NCBI GenBank assembly: GCA_009760855.2
Contig: WPIO01000126.1
Location: 678,001 to 742,000 of the forward strand
Direction of reading: 5' to 3'
DNA length: 64,000 nt
Source of the DNA: Cristatella mucedo
Lineage: Eukaryota > Bryozoa > Phylactolaemata > Cristatellidae
The notes below the pieces were generated by a model. The model had not been told where the DNA came from and made no database searches. It worked only from the letters and a program-made list of their open reading frames with translations. Below are positions 1 to 11,988 of the stretch, piece after piece (position 1 is the stretch's first letter; each line of letters opens with the position of its first letter). The position numbers and the translations under genes were made by a program.

Positions 1-28
1 TTGTTCATGCTTGGATTTTGCTATTTAT

Positions 29-58
29 ATTACCTTGCCATACGTATGGCAAGGTAAT
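29..58. repeat. Perfect 30-bp palindrome
   Basis: The arm ATTACCTTGCCATAC (29-43) is followed immediately by its exact reverse complement (44-58). The word ttgttcatgcttgga occurs at 1-15 and again at 317-331, flanking this region. That could be a target-site duplication around a small insertion, but the left side is cut by the window edge. Confidence 0.85.
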
Positions 59-333
59 GTGATGGTGACAAGGTAAGCGTGATATCGGTAACTCGGTGTT
101 TAGGGACGGCCTGGACGGATTCTGTCATTCATGATGTCATTTCAAAACTATGTAGGTTGATGATAGATAATACATGTAGCTTTCTGGAGCCTTCGAAGTG
201 TACACGTGATGACTCTGGCTTTTATAAGCTTAAATTATTAGGCAATCGTCTTTCCAGCCACGGAAGAACGCTTGTGTTTTTTATTGGCATTTTCTATATA
301 TCGGTATTGGTTTGTTTGTTCATGCTTGGAAAC

Positions 334-428
<95 letters not shown>

Positions 429-441
429 CGTGTGTGTGTGT
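334..441. repeat. Compound (AT)n-(GT)n microsatellite
   Basis: Alternating AT runs, a short CACA block and then GT runs fill this interval. Reading frames through it are artefacts of the repeat. Confidence 0.95.
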
Positions 442-717
442 ACAGCACTGCTAAGACGGTATATCTATTGTGAGTCATGTCAAAATAAGAAATCGGAGGG
501 AGTTACCAATGTACCATTATGCACGTGTAGCAACAACATGCACTTTCTTAGTTAAGATTGCACATTTAATTATGAAATAGGGCTTAGCAGGATTAGATCA
601 GTGAGTTAATCATATTCGCGTATTTTAACGCTGTGAAGATTATCTCAATGGAACGAATTAAAATGAAGGGCCTGGCCGGGAGAGTCAGGCTTAACTTTAA
701 TTGTCAATTGCAAACGG

Positions 718-782
718 TGGTGCTAGCCTTTAAGGCTCTTCTGTCGCTATATAAATGAGGCTACTAAATCAGCTACTATTTT
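718..782 (+). repeat. SINE family B tail fragment
   Basis: The sequence matches the 3' part of the tRNA-derived elements at 56.1 and 49.6 kb: a GGTGGTGCTAGCC block, then AAGGCTCTTCTGTCGCTATA, then AAATGAGGCT and ATCAGCT. The tRNA-like head is missing. Confidence 0.7.
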
Positions 783-3376
783 TTAAACGGCGGTTTGCCG
801 GCCTCTGAGTAATTTCGGCCGCTCCTTTGCAATGCCACACGGTTATATGCTGCATGGCATTTAGTTTTCAAATTGAATTTCCGGAAATTTTTCGGGATAG
901 ACTGCGCCTCCTTTTCCTTTGGTGAACCCAAGGAGGAATGGATGGCCGAGGTCAATTGGCCGAGGTCAAAGTTCACATTGGCTGGGACTTCTTGCTAAGA
1001 TCGGCGAAACAAGTCGGCGGAGCTCAAGTAAACTACTCATTCAATGCTATCGTACGGATACTCATTGGTTGTTAATTTTAATGCTCTGTAGATGTTCACG
1101 TACTCCTTAGAAATGGTTGTTAATGTGAACGGTCACTTTTAACTATTTAACTTTAAACTAGACATGCACGCTTTAACTAGTTCGCAACATAATGCACACG
1201 ATCTTAGCGAACTCTTCAACTAGTTCGAAGCGTACATTTGTACCTCGGCGTTTGTTCATTAAAATGCACTGCTCGCGATTTTTAATGCGTCGTCAACAGC
1301 TAACGTTTTTTAATATGCTTACTTATGTAAGGGCCGTTTACGTACGTGGGTTGTTTTTGCTTGTGTCATTCAACCGAGTAGAAGGAGCGCATCTGGCCGA
1401 GCCTGTCTTAGGACACGGTCTGTTGCAGGCTGCATCGACTCGAGGAGGACTCGTACATTTTTCTCGATGTAACAAGATCGTTATTTAATTAAGTAGGTAA
1501 ACACAGTGGAGATTATCTCTCAGTGAAGTACACAAAAATCGAAGTGCCTGACCGGGACAGTCAAGTCTTAGCAACAGTCTGCCGGCCGGCGAGACCATAG
1601 GTATTTTCGGCGCTTCAATCTTATATGCATGGTCCCACATTGAATATCGTGTACCTGCAATTTTTTTCGCGGGTGCACGCTAGTTAATTCAGGCAATTTT
1701 GAATGTACGGGACGTACATGGGTACGTCCAGTAAACCGAAGTTAATGCTGATTCGCTAGCCCGTTCTGACAAATGGGAGAGAACACTCTAAATCTAAATA
1801 TATATCCGCGTAAACAATTTCGCTATTGTAGTTGAAAGTGGAAACTGTATTGAATGAGTAATTCAAAATTAGTGCACGTTTTATGCATGTTTAATATAAG
1901 TTTTTAAGTATGTCCCTGGGTCCCATGGCTGATTCCCCAGTCGGGGCTAACCAATGTGAAGAGAGCCTGCTAAATATCAGTGCGAATGGGGAGATGCATC
2001 CTCATGGATGAAAATTACACTTCCTTGAAACCTTGTACAAATTAGATTTTGGCTCTATTGATACACAAACTATTTAAAACTATTTTTAATAATTTTAATT
2101 TTTCTCTTCGTGGATTTTTCTACATTAGGTAAGAACTGGAAGATTTCCTTGAAGTTTCGAATAATAATTCCGATCTAGCCTTCTTTTACTTCTGTTCACA
2201 ATTAATTCATGACAAAGGCATTAATAGAAATGCTAAACAACTTTAAGTGCAAAAAGAGATAGAATACACGTGTTCTTGAAATTGATGCTGCATATGAGAA
2301 AAACTGTATGCTCTGCTTGAAACAGCAGAAGTCCAAAAATTAGCAGTAAGTGTGTAAGGCGAAAAGGCTGCTTCTTCTAATGGGAGAGCCTGTCTGCAGG
2401 GCCTAAGGGCACGGTATACTGGTCCAAATAATTTAACCAGTAATCTATACAACGAAGCCACTGAGAGGGCCCGCAGGCTCACAGCTCCTTTAGGGGAGGC
2501 CGAACGAACTTGAATGCTAAGACTGGATCACCACATCCGGGCATAGTGAAGAACCGCGTGCACACAGTGCCGACAGGCACCTAGCTAACTGGGGTGGCTA
2601 GCGGCAGTTGGAATTTTGCACTGCCTTGGCCATTTGCAAAACCAGAATTCGCTTTCGGGGAGCAGGTGCTGAATAGGGCGGTGTTTTGATGTTGCACCCA
2701 GGAGGCCATTGTTTAAAAAAAGTTACATTTTTTTCTGGAAAAAACGTGGGAGCTTTCACTTCTAGTCCAAGACATTTCACCACTTGATGCACATCGCTTT
2801 GGCCAACGATAAGACGAACCACTCGGCGGTGGCACGGAGGCTGCAAGCTCGAAGCACGATGCTACTTCTTGAGCTCGAGGCTACGGCCATGAGGGAGCAC
2901 GTACGTAGCGATGACATCACAAATGAACAGGCTGCAGGGTGAGGCACACAGCGGCGGGTGGGCCTGGAGCTGTCTTTGAGAATGCGATTCCTCGTAGCAC
3001 TGAATGGCAAGTGGGCGGACCACAAGTCACGATGTCGAAATAAGCTCTCTGATGGAGCAAGAGCATGGCAAGCGATGGGGGGAGAGAGAGAGCTGAGGGC
3101 TGGCACACGCAGGCGCGCACCACCCGAGTTGGAGCCAAAACGGCGGCGCCAGCGAGACGTGGCTGGCGCAGCACATTGCGCACTCAAAATTGCACGGGCG
3201 CACAAAGCTCGGGCGGAAAGCGCACGGCAGCCCAAACGTGGCAGGACGGCCAGCGAGATGGCTGACTGACGGACAAGAGCGGCTCCTCTGGGCGCCGCCT
3301 GCCCAGCCTGCCCTAGATCCCGAGGCTCCCATGGCAACGGCAAGGCAGAGCCTCGAGCACAGAGCGCTACAATTAC

Positions 3377-3604
3377 CTCCGAGAACCCTTGGCGTGAGTC
3401 GTTGAAGCTGTACTGAGCAGCCATATCGGGACGTGTCTGACGGCCCAGCACACCGAAAGGCAGCAGCAGCGGCGGCTGCGTCGGCACGGTGGCAAGAGGC
3501 GGAGGAGGCCGCGCAAGCGGTGGGAGCAGAGGTAGTGGAGGCGGAAGCACGGGTTCTCCCATGAACCTCTCCAGCGTGAAGCCCCTGTCCCAAGGGATGG
3601 ACGC
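3377..3604 (-). CDS. Plakin gene exon J: proline-rich segment after the repeats
   Basis: This is an internal exon of 228 bp with phase 0 at both ends. The acceptor is a pyrimidine-rich tract ending ...cttctag before 3604. The donor is GGAG|GTAATT at 3377/3376. The phase matches exon I, so the frame runs on. The peptide opens with ASIPWDRGFTLERFMGEP, passes through a dense Pro/Leu stretch (PPPLPLLPPLARPPPP) and ends at NDSRQGFSE. There is no plakin repeat, so this is a linker between the repeat array and whatever follows. In Shot and MACF proteins a spectrin-repeat rod lies further downstream, but none is visible here. The open frame continues past the donor on both sides, but that extra sequence has no plakin character. 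The exon call rests on splice signals and phase. Confidence 0.7.
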
Positions 3605-4570
3605 CTAGAAGTAGCAAATTGAACGAGGAGCCGAGGAGCTGGCGCGCATCCGAACGATCGGCTGCTGACGCTGGCTGCCGAGAGGGGTACGCATGCGCAC
3701 CACACTCGACTCCAGCCCCTCGGGAAGGGGCGGGCGGCCGGCAGCGCGAGCGCCTCTGCAAGCAGCCCGTACACGTAGCCCGGATGCCGACTGCGGCCGC
3801 GCCGAGATCCCACGTCTGAGAGACCGAGCGACTCGGCCGTCAAGCGAGCGATCTAGCGGCTAAGGCGATCTAAGCGGCTGCAAAAGGCCAGCAGATGAAG
3901 CAAACGATCGAACAGGGCAAGGGGGTGGTGCATTTTCGCGGCGGAGCGCAATGCCAGCAGCGTGGGCCCCTGGAACTGGAGACTGGATTGCCATTGCAGT
4001 GGAATATCTGCTGCTGCATGCTCTGAGCTGCAAGCCGTCGGACAAACAAGCGCAGCAATGGGGTGGTAGGCCAGCAGCAGGGCAGAAGACGGTAATTAGT
4101 TATGGCAAGGCACGGTAAGGCATCAGCCGCTCCAGAACTTGGCAGAGTGAGTGAGGGCAACCGGAAAGCACAAGCCAGCTGTCGAACTGCTGCATCGGTG
4201 GCAAAAAAGCGAAGGACGTCAGCCGACGGCTGGGCGGCTACTGCGCTAGCGCTGGTTTTGGTGGCTTCGCTGCTGCTGCTGCTGCTGCAAGCTGCCGGGC
4301 CACTCGGTGTGCAAGGAGAGCCACGCTCTGCCGGCCATCGCATGCACCTACGCCATCCGCCTCACTGTTCTTTACCAGAGAAGGTACTGGACAAGAAGTT
4401 GGGCGTGAAACCGACCGACCCCCAACCCAGCTCGAGCAGCGGTCGCATGACAACACGAGAGACCGGACCCAAGCGGTCATGATGTGATCGGAAAAAATCG
4501 GCCTTGGGCTCCCGGCAGATGACAGTGGCGACCTTCTCCATGTCGCGGTGCATCGTCCGTCCGAGCTTAC
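3605..4570 (-). other. Intron between plakin exons I and J
   Basis: GC-rich intron sequence, phase 0. The exon I frame stays open into this region as far as 4,238, but the repeat-type sequence ends at the GTAAGC donor at 4570. I see nothing else in it. Confidence 0.7.
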
Positions 4571-6978
4571 CTTGTCGTGAAAGGCGCTGGCCAGAGTGCC
4601 GTGTCGGCTGAACGTAGCGCCGCCGCAAAATGCTGCAGCGGCCTCTTCTTCGTCCTCGTCCGGGAGCAGCTGGACGATGTCTCCGCTCAGCGCCTGTGAA
4701 ATGGTGGTGTGCGCGCCGCTGGCCGCGTGAATGACAGCGCCCGACGCGTCGATGAAGTAGCCCGGCCGGACGGCGTACAGCTGCCCGTTGACGAAGTGCG
4801 CTGTGCTGTTGGCCATGGGCGACAGGCTCGGGCCGCTCGGGCGGCGGCGCAGGGACTCGCCCCCACCGCCTCCGGACGCTGTGCGCGGCATCGAATTGGC
4901 TCGCCTGCTGGTCGTCATCGTTCCCAGCGGTGGTTGCTGCTGCTGCTGCGGCTGCACTTCTCTCTGGCGACCGTGCATCAACGGAGACGACGGAGCTTGC
5001 TGCTGGTAGCTGGCAGACTGCTGCTGCTGAGAGACGGCTCGCTGGAACGTTCCCGGCTGACTGCCGATCTGCTGCTGCTGCTGCTGCATCCTTGACAGAG
5101 TCTCCTGACGTGACACGGTGGCGGCTAGTCCCAGTGAGCCGGCACCGGCAGGCAGTGCGAGCGACTGCGGCGGCGGCGCAGGTGCCAGCGAAGGCGGACC
5201 CGAGATGCGCTGCGGTGGCAGCTCGTCGGCCGACGCCAGCGGCAGGCGCTGCTGTGGCAGGCCGATGCCGTGTGGCGGTGGCACATGAGGTGGCATGGCG
5301 CCGGGCGCCTGCTGCCACGTGACGACCTCGTGTGCCTGCCACGAGTGATGCGACCTGAACTGCTGCTGGCCAGCATCGGCTGCCGCCGTCGGTGCGAGCT
5401 GCCGCGGGACACTGTCTGCTTGGGATCTGGCCATCGCGGTCGTCGCCGTGGCCGCTTCTCTCTCCAGCATGGCAGCGGTCGATGGTCCCGCTCTCGTCTG
5501 ACTCGATGAAGCAGCAGCCGCCGGCTCGGCGGCGACCGCTGGCAGGCGCGGCTGCACGTAGCCGCTGATCAAAGCTTCGTCAAACGTCACCCACTGACCG
5601 GTGTGCGTGTTCAGCACGTTCAGGTTGAGCGGGTTGACGAGGCCACGCTGAAATGCTTCGGCTGCCGACAGCGGATTGGGTCCGCGCGGGCGAAACAGCG
5701 TGGGCACGACGGGCGCCTGCGTGGTCAGCAGGCCCTGGATGAGCGCTTCGTCAACGGTGAGCCGCTGCCCGGTGACTGCATGCGTGTACACGCCCGCCTT
5801 GGCGTCGATCAAGCCCTGGCGTGCAGCCGACAGCACGTCCAACGGCTGCTGCGATGGCGATTGCGGCACAGTGACCTCCGGGGCTCTCGAAGCCGGGCCG
5901 AAGGTGGGCAGCGGCTGCTGCGAGGGAGACACTTCGTCGGCAGCTGGCCGACGGCGCGATGTGCTGCGGGCAGGCGATGGCGATCGGCGCTGCAGTGTAT
6001 ACGGCACTCGCCAAGTGCCCGATGCGCCGGGCAGCTGCTGCGCCGCTGCCGCGGTGGCCGGCTGCCGCGCATCGCCGCTGCCACCCGGAGCCGATGCTGC
6101 TGCTGCCTCGTCGCGAAGCAGGTGTCCTCGCCGAACTGCCTCGTCGACGGGCATCACCTGGCCGGTCGTCGGGTGTATGTACTTGCCAGTGCGCGAGTTC
6201 ACCAGGCCGCGTCGCACTGCCTCGCGCACGGTCACGTCCTGCAGACCATCTGGCCGCTCCGAGTCGCGGCGGCCGCCGCCGGTGGCCAGCTTGATGAGGC
6301 CTCGCTGAGCGGCCACATCGAGGGCGATCGTCTCGCCGGTGGAGGCATTGTGGTAGCTGCGGCCGCTTCGGTCGAGGATGCCGTGCCTGGCCGCCTGCGA
6401 CGCGGTCAGCTCCTCGCCTGTTCTCGGATCGATCACACCTCGGATGGCCACCGCCGAGAGCGGCTGCTGAGCTCCGCCGAACGGCCTCGAGGCGCCCGAT
6501 CGCGACGGCAGCGTCAGTGACGAGCGGCCCTTCTCAAAGTTGGTCTTCAGCTTGATCCAGCCTCGGTGCACTGCCTCCTGAATGGACAGCGTTTCGCTCG
6601 TTCGCGGATCGACGAACGTCTGCCGGCCGCGGCCGAGGAAGCCGTGCCGGAGCGCGTCGCTGACTGACATCTCGTCGCCCGTCTTCGGGTCGACTACGGC
6701 TTCGATCGAGAACGACACTGTCTCGCTTGCGGGCATCGGCGGCGGTGCGCCGCCGTCGGCGTTGACGGGCGGCCGCGCCTTCACGACGCCCTCGCGAATG
6801 GCCCGCTCCATCGACCAGTTCTCCATGGTGTCGACGTTGACATAGTCGCCGGTCACCTCGTCGATGATGCCGCGCGCCACGGCCTCCTTGGGCGTGATCT
6901 CCTCCTTCGTCTTGGGATCGACCACCTTCTCCACGCTGTACACGCTGCTCTTCTGGATCACGCTGTTGCTGTCGTCGG
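4571..6978 (-). CDS. Plakin gene exon I: large plakin-repeat exon
   Basis: This is an internal exon of 2,408 bp. The acceptor is ttctttcggcag before 6978 (phase 1 entry) and the donor is GACAAG|GTAAGC at 4571/4570 (phase 0 exit). It encodes about 800 residues. The N-terminal half is a dense series of plakin/plectin repeats, recognised by a D-P-x-T-G turn and an EA-x-x-x-G-[LI]-[IVL] helix end. Examples are VVDPKTKEEITPKEAVARG, VVDPKTGDEMSVSDALRHG and GVIDPRTGEELTASQAARHG. Weaker repeats follow (AARQGLIDAKAGVY, EAFQRGLVNP). The C-terminal half is low complexity: Ala, Gln (CAG runs), Pro and Ser. It contains a further repeat-like stretch (FVNGQLYAVRPGYFIDASG) and an acidic DEDEEE patch. Plakin repeats in this family bind intermediate filaments or junctional partners; in Shot and VAB-10A they sit in a cortical cytolinker. 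That role is inferred here from family membership. Confidence 0.93.
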
Positions 6979-7644
6979 CTGCCGAAAGAAAAGACGCAAC
7001 TCATAAAGCCGACGCACATGCTGCTTCCCATCAAGCAGCACATCGACTTCAGGGTTTGATCATGCTTTCTTTGCAGCATATGTAAAGTGCATATAGAATA
7101 TAGAATGAAGATTATATATAGAATTACATATAGAATGAGATTAAGATCTCTAAGGAGCTAAAAATATATTATTATCATTATTATTATTATTCAGCCACTC
7201 ACTTTTAGGTTCGTTCCTTTTCTTGCCTCCACCTAAAGACACATGGGAAATATTTCCTCATCAGTCTTTGCACCGTACCATACCAACACCACCACATTTG
7301 TGACTCAAGTCTTTCAGCACTGCTTCGAACCAGCCTTAAATCCTTTGGGGTGTGCCTTCAGTTCGTATGCTCCCTAAGCCTAGAATTCACTAATAACTGA
7401 TATCACGACGTTCTGACTGCATGAAAAATGAAGCTAAAAGTCCACCCGTTCCTCACAGCATTTGCCCCGTCCTTGTGATTGTCCTTTTGCGTGCTTTTGA
7501 ATGCTAAGGTCACATACTGTATCACGATCTAACGCAGCACCACATTTATAGATAACGACATGAATCGGTTTCAACGTCAAGCAAAAGGGCACTAATTTAA
7601 AGTCCATAAGTGAAAGGCGCTAGGAGCTCCTGACAAAGATTTAC
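6979..7644 (-). other. Intron between plakin exons H and I, with LINE remnant
   Basis: Phase 1 intron. On the opposite (plus) strand it contains a degenerate LINE 3' end with a tail of the type described at 7,030-7,200. Confidence 0.8.
7015..7500 (+). mobile_element. Degenerate LINE 3' end with ATT-rich tail
   Basis: Plus-strand reading gives the LPIKQHIDF word typical of the C-terminus of non-LTR reverse transcriptases. It is followed by the tail ctttgcagcatatgtaaagt, an (ATT)n stretch, and then a second, frameshifted LINE segment beginning near 7,195 that resembles the 8.8-9.1 kb copy. Stops and frameshifts make it non-functional. Confidence 0.55.
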
Positions 7645-8004
7645 CGTTTGCCTTCGATTTTGGCAGCCCGCTCTCGGATACTATCAGAAGCCCCTTGTCA
7701 ATAGCATCTTGCACTGACATGTCCACTCCAGCTTGCAGATCGTGGAATACAGCGAGGTTATCGTCGAGAAGCCCCCGACGAAGCGCTTCGTTGATGCCGA
7801 TCTTCTCTTGAGTGCGAGGGTCGATGGCATGAGTGATCGAGTAGGCACGAGTCTGAACGAACACCGAGTCGACCACTTCCTCATCGGCGCTCGCCGGCTG
7901 CTGAGTCAAGTCTTCCGGAACCTTGCCATCGGCAACAATCAGCCGGCGTCGCACGGCCGTCTCAATGGGCACCGAGTTGCCAGTCACTACATTAATGTAC
8001 AAAC
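7645..8004 (-). CDS. Plakin gene exon H
   Basis: Internal exon of 360 bp, phase 1 in and phase 1 out, so it could be skipped without breaking the frame. The acceptor is gttttttctgccatag before 8004 and the donor is AAACG|GTAAAT at 7645/7644. The peptide holds the end of one repeat (LYINVVTGNSVPIETAVRRR), a Gln/Ala/Glu linker, a clear repeat (HAIDPRTQEKIGINEALRRG) and a partner half-repeat (DLQAGVDMSVQDAIDKGLL). Joined to exon G, the repeat is completed as FEKG then LYINVVTG. Confidence 0.9.
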
Positions 8005-9463
8005 CTATGGCAGAAAAAACACGGTGCCTTTAGAGGCAGCAGAGCAGGCACAGGAAAGATATTGCAGCAGCTCTCTGCCAGCAGTGCAACGGTGAGATTG
8101 TTTAGGTGGAGCTGTTCTTGAGCACCAAATTCCACACGGAAGCCACTTCGTAATTCGCAATGCATGCATTGGTGTATGTCTAACCACAGATCTTCTAGAC
8201 ATTTCATTAGCTCTAAACACCTATGTCCTAGCAGTTGAAAGAGCCAGTCCCAGTCATCAAATAGGACATGAAATCAAACGACTACTAAGCAGGGCATCTG
8301 AGTGAAAGATAGAACTAGGAAACATTTCCTTCGTAGTAGCTGTAACCCTCAGATGGGGCACTCACACACAAATCATAACACATATTAGATTGCAGCATGC
8401 TGATAAGTGGTCACAGCGATAGTGACTACTACTTTGGCATGTCTTGGCAAAAAGGAACTGCTCTGGCACAAGCCTTGCATTTGGCTGAACGATCTAAGCT
8501 TTAATCTGCCAATACCCCCAAGAGTTGCAGAGTGTTAAGCAATTTCGACTCCCATCAATGTGTATTTATGCTTTACTTCTATAGATACACTTCACCTAAT
8601 GTGAGGTATGCCAAGAATTGTACCGAATATACCTTATACAGTTACAGAGAAGTGATTAGATAGAGACACCATAGCCAGACTGGTCCAGTCGTGACGCACG
8701 AGTAGTGAATAGCCTTCGGTAACTTACTACTTGTAGGTCTTCACAACCGTGCAATTAACACACTTAGAGTTTGCGTAAAACTCGGAACCTAGGCTTGTCT
8801 TTCGTAAATGTCGCAGCTGCCATGCTATACCGGTGCTCGCCAATCTCCACTGGTTGCCTATCAAGCAGCAGAACTACTTCAAGATTCTGTCACTCACTTT
8901 TAGGTCCTTCAATTCTCTTGCTCCGACCTACCTTACTGAACTAGTTTCAGAGCATGCCTCCTGTCACACCACCAGCTCTTCTGAATCAGGTTGACTGGTT
9001 GTGCACCTAACTAACTTCAAATGTGCTGGCGACTGAGCCTTCAGTCACTGTGCTCCCAAAGCTTAGAACTCACTAATGACTGACACCATATAATCTCCTG
9101 AATTGACGTCATCCAAAGAGAAGTCAAGAACCTACCTGTTCCACGAGTTCTTTGGTCTTTCAGAGTGAATTGGTCCTTTGTGCGCTTGTGCATTCAGTAA
9201 ATTGTGCTCACAGTGACTATAGCAAGAGCGATAAATACGTGTGCACAGCGAATCAAATACGTGTGCACAGCGGCTCCACAGTGCACTTGTCTTTTTCCTG
9301 CGTGCTTGGCTTGTTTCACCCGTGCACGATTCAGTGCAAGCTACTAAACAGGGCTCCTACTAACCTCCGTGTGCCCATTTGCATGGTTGTTTAAGCATAA
9401 TAATTGGGTTCTTTTGCATGCTCACCTAAGCAGAATAGTGTGAGAAATTGCGTGCATGCATAC
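8005..9463 (-). other. Intron between plakin exons G and H
   Basis: Phase 1 intron of about 1.46 kb. Apart from a plus-strand LINE remnant at 8,824-9,130, I see nothing recognisable. Confidence 0.8.
8824..9130 (+). mobile_element. Degenerate LINE reverse-transcriptase C-terminus
   Basis: Plus-strand translation gives LHWLPIKQQNYFKILSLTFR followed by SFNSLAPTYLTELV. That is the hallmark of the C-terminal region of CR1/L2/Jockey-like non-LTR retrotransposon ORF2. Downstream stops break the frame. It is an old fragment, antisense to the plakin transcript. Confidence 0.8.
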
Positions 9464-9776
9464 CTTTCTCAAAGTCGACGATACCATCTGCGATGGCATC
9501 AGCGAGAGAAATCTGAAGGCCACTCCTCGGATCAACGACACCGGTGATGTTGAAACGATCCTCTGTCGGCAAGTCGGTCGTTTCCACGCACCTGATCAAC
9601 TTTCGCTTGATTGCTTCTTCAAATGTTATCGTCTCACCAGTCGCAGTGTTCGTGTACAAGGCCTGGCCGAGATCTATTATCTTCCTATCAATAGCTTCGG
9701 TTGCAGTAAGCGGCCTGTTGGTATTTGGATCAGTTACAGATACGATGGCAAACGTCTTGGTCGGCGTCTGCACAAC
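9464..9776 (-). CDS. Plakin gene exon G
   Basis: Internal exon of 313 bp. The acceptor is catatgttttcag before 9776 (phase 0) and the donor is GAGAAAG|GTATGC at 9464/9463 (phase 1). The peptide begins VVQTPTKTFAIVSVTDPNTN and contains two paired plakin repeats: DPNTNRPLTATEAIDRKIID with NTATGETITFEEAIKRKLI, then GVVDPRSGLQISLADAIADG. A (TG)n tract lies about 90 nt upstream of its acceptor in the transcript. Confidence 0.92.
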
Positions 9777-10557
<781 letters not shown>

Positions 10558-10772
10558 CTTGACGACGGAGGTGAACTTGTGGCCGTCTGGTTGATCGACA
10601 CTCTCGTTTCTTCGAGAGACGATGCTCGTACTGTCCACGATGCGCTCCTCTGTGCTTCGTTTCGAGTCAATGACACGTCCTCGGACTAGGCCACACTTCA
10701 GAGCCTCATCCAGCGGCAAGCTGTCGCCGGTAGCCGGGTTCCGATAGAGCCCGCCGGATGGCTGAATTATGT
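10558..10772 (-). CDS. Plakin gene exon F
   Basis: Internal exon of 215 bp. The acceptor is ctctgtccattgcag before 10772 (phase 1) and the donor is GTCAAG|GTGTGC at 10558/10557 (phase 0). The peptide includes the repeat GGLYRNPATGDSLPLDEALK and then CGLVRGRVIDSK. A Ser/Arg/Asp-rich linker ending TSVVK leads into exon G. Confidence 0.88.
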
Positions 10773-10912
10773 CTGCAATGGACAGAGGCGGGCGTGCAGG
10801 TGGCAGGCTCGTGGTTAGGACGACCCACTGGAATGGGGATCGGGAGAGAGAAGGCAGAGTCGGGGGGGGGGTGAGGAAAGCTGTTCTGAGCGGGTGAGGG
10901 GCCGGCAGTCAC
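10773..10912 (-). other. Short intron between plakin exons E and F
   Basis: A 140-bp phase 1 intron. It contains a C-run on the minus strand (G10 at about 10,862). Confidence 0.85.
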
Positions 10913-11086
10913 CTTGGCCCAGCGCCGAGTGCAGCCCGATGCACTGCGTCGTCACCGGGTGCACGACGTGCTCGACGGCGACTTTTTTCGTCTCGCGGAC
11001 CGTCGTGATGCGATTCACCGTCTGCTCGCTGACGGTCAAAGCAACGTATCCTTTCTTGATGGCCTCGTCTAGAGTCTTCTTCGTGC
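10913..11086 (-). CDS. Plakin gene exon E
   Basis: Internal exon of 174 bp (58 codons), phase 1 at both ends and therefore skippable in frame. The acceptor is ttttctgctccgtcgtcgcag before 11086 and the donor is GGCCAAG|GTGACT at 10913/10912. The peptide TKKTLDEAIKKGYVALTVSE completes the repeat begun in exon D (SPATG). A linker with VNRITTVRETKK follows, then a new repeat start, HVVHPVTTQCIGLHSALG. Confidence 0.88.
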
Positions 11087-11277
11087 CTGCGACGACGGAG
11101 CAGAAAAGTGCTTGGATGCGTTCTCGAATGCAACCGGCCTCGGCTCGAGGCAGCTGACCTGGCATGCCCGGGCATGCCGGGGGCACCGAGCCCAAACCAA
11201 GCAAGCACCCGAAGCCCGGCACCCAAAGCCTTCTCCTGCTCGGCATGCGTGCTCGGCCCGCGAGGCCAAGTGCATAC
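11087..11277 (-). other. Short intron between plakin exons D and E
   Basis: A 191-bp phase 1 intron, GC-rich. Nothing else is visible in it. Confidence 0.85.
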
Positions 11278-11988
11278 CAGTGGCCGGGCTGGTCCAGCGG
11301 CCGTCGGCGTCCAGCACCCGCTGCTCCAGCGCATCGCGCAGGCTGAGGACGCGCTTGCTGCCCGGGTTCACAAACTCGGCCGACGAGCCGTCGACGAGGC
11401 CTCTATCGACGGCCTCCTTCAGAGAGCACATCTCGCCGCCTCCGCCTGTGGCGGCAGAGCGGAACGAGCCCGTCCGCGTGTCCAGCTGGCCCGAGTCGAT
11501 GGCGTCGGCGAACGGCATGCCGGCGCCGCTCGGCGGCAGCTTTTCGACCGCCGACGAGTATTCCTGCACGGTCGTGTACTCGAGCACGTCTCGGTCACCG
11601 GGCGCACCGTCGTCGCTGCCGCCGCGCCTGGCGCTGATCTCCAGCGCGCGGCGCGCTTCGTCGACCGAGCCGCGCACGAGGCCGCGCCGCACGGCCTCCG
11701 CCAGAGGCCAGCGCTCGCCGGTGGCCGGGTCGGTGTACTGCCAGCCGCAGCCGCCGGGCTCGAAGCTGACCAGGCCCCTCTCGACGGCGCTGTCGATGGT
11801 CAGCTGCTCGACGTTGACGTTTCGCGTCACGCTCGGTCCTTGCCTATCGATGATGATTATCTCCTTGTCCTTTATCCGCTGCTGCTGGGCCGCCGCCGGC
11901 GCCGTCAACGATGACGACAACGGCTGCTGCTGCTGCTGCTGGTAGGGGTCTCTCTCGAAAGGCGGAGTGATGCTCCTGCTTGCTGTAC
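11278..11988 (-). CDS. Plakin gene exon D
   Basis: Internal exon of 711 bp (237 codons), phase 1 at both ends. The acceptor is ctggctgtttgtag before 11988 and the donor is GCCACTG|GTATGC at 11278/11277. The peptide starts with a Ser/Pro/Gln-rich linker including a six-Gln run. Plakin repeats follow: LTIDSAVERGLVSF, YTDPATGERWPLAEAVRRGL, MPFADAIDSGQLDTRTGSFR, MCSLKEAVDRGLVDGSSAEF and RVLSLRDALEQRVLDADGRW. The last ends SPATG exactly at the intron. The open frame continues past the donor but loses repeat character. Confidence 0.92.

Larger units (their letters stand above)
1..3376. other. Left flank downstream of plakin exon J, no gene called
   Basis: No supported coding exon was found here on either strand. 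The stretch contains a 30-bp palindrome, an AT/GT microsatellite, a SINE tail and a pair of degenerate 60-bp repeats. From about 2.9 kb it becomes GC-rich towards exon J. It is probably the next intron of the minus-strand plakin gene. A possible acceptor near 2,941 on the minus strand is phase-compatible with exon J but opens only four codons before a stop, so I did not call it. Confidence 0.4.

Noticed and set aside
2598-2846. Further plakin exon downstream of J
   Set aside because: Candidate acceptors on the minus strand exist, but no peptide resembles a plakin or spectrin segment.
2777-3374. Continuation of the minus-strand frame beyond plakin exon J
   Set aside because: Past the GTAATT donor the frame loses any plakin character and has no alternative splice support.
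5603-6520. Long plus-strand open frame antisense to plakin exon I
   Set aside because: It is a shadow of codon bias in the true minus-strand plakin exon and has no domain.
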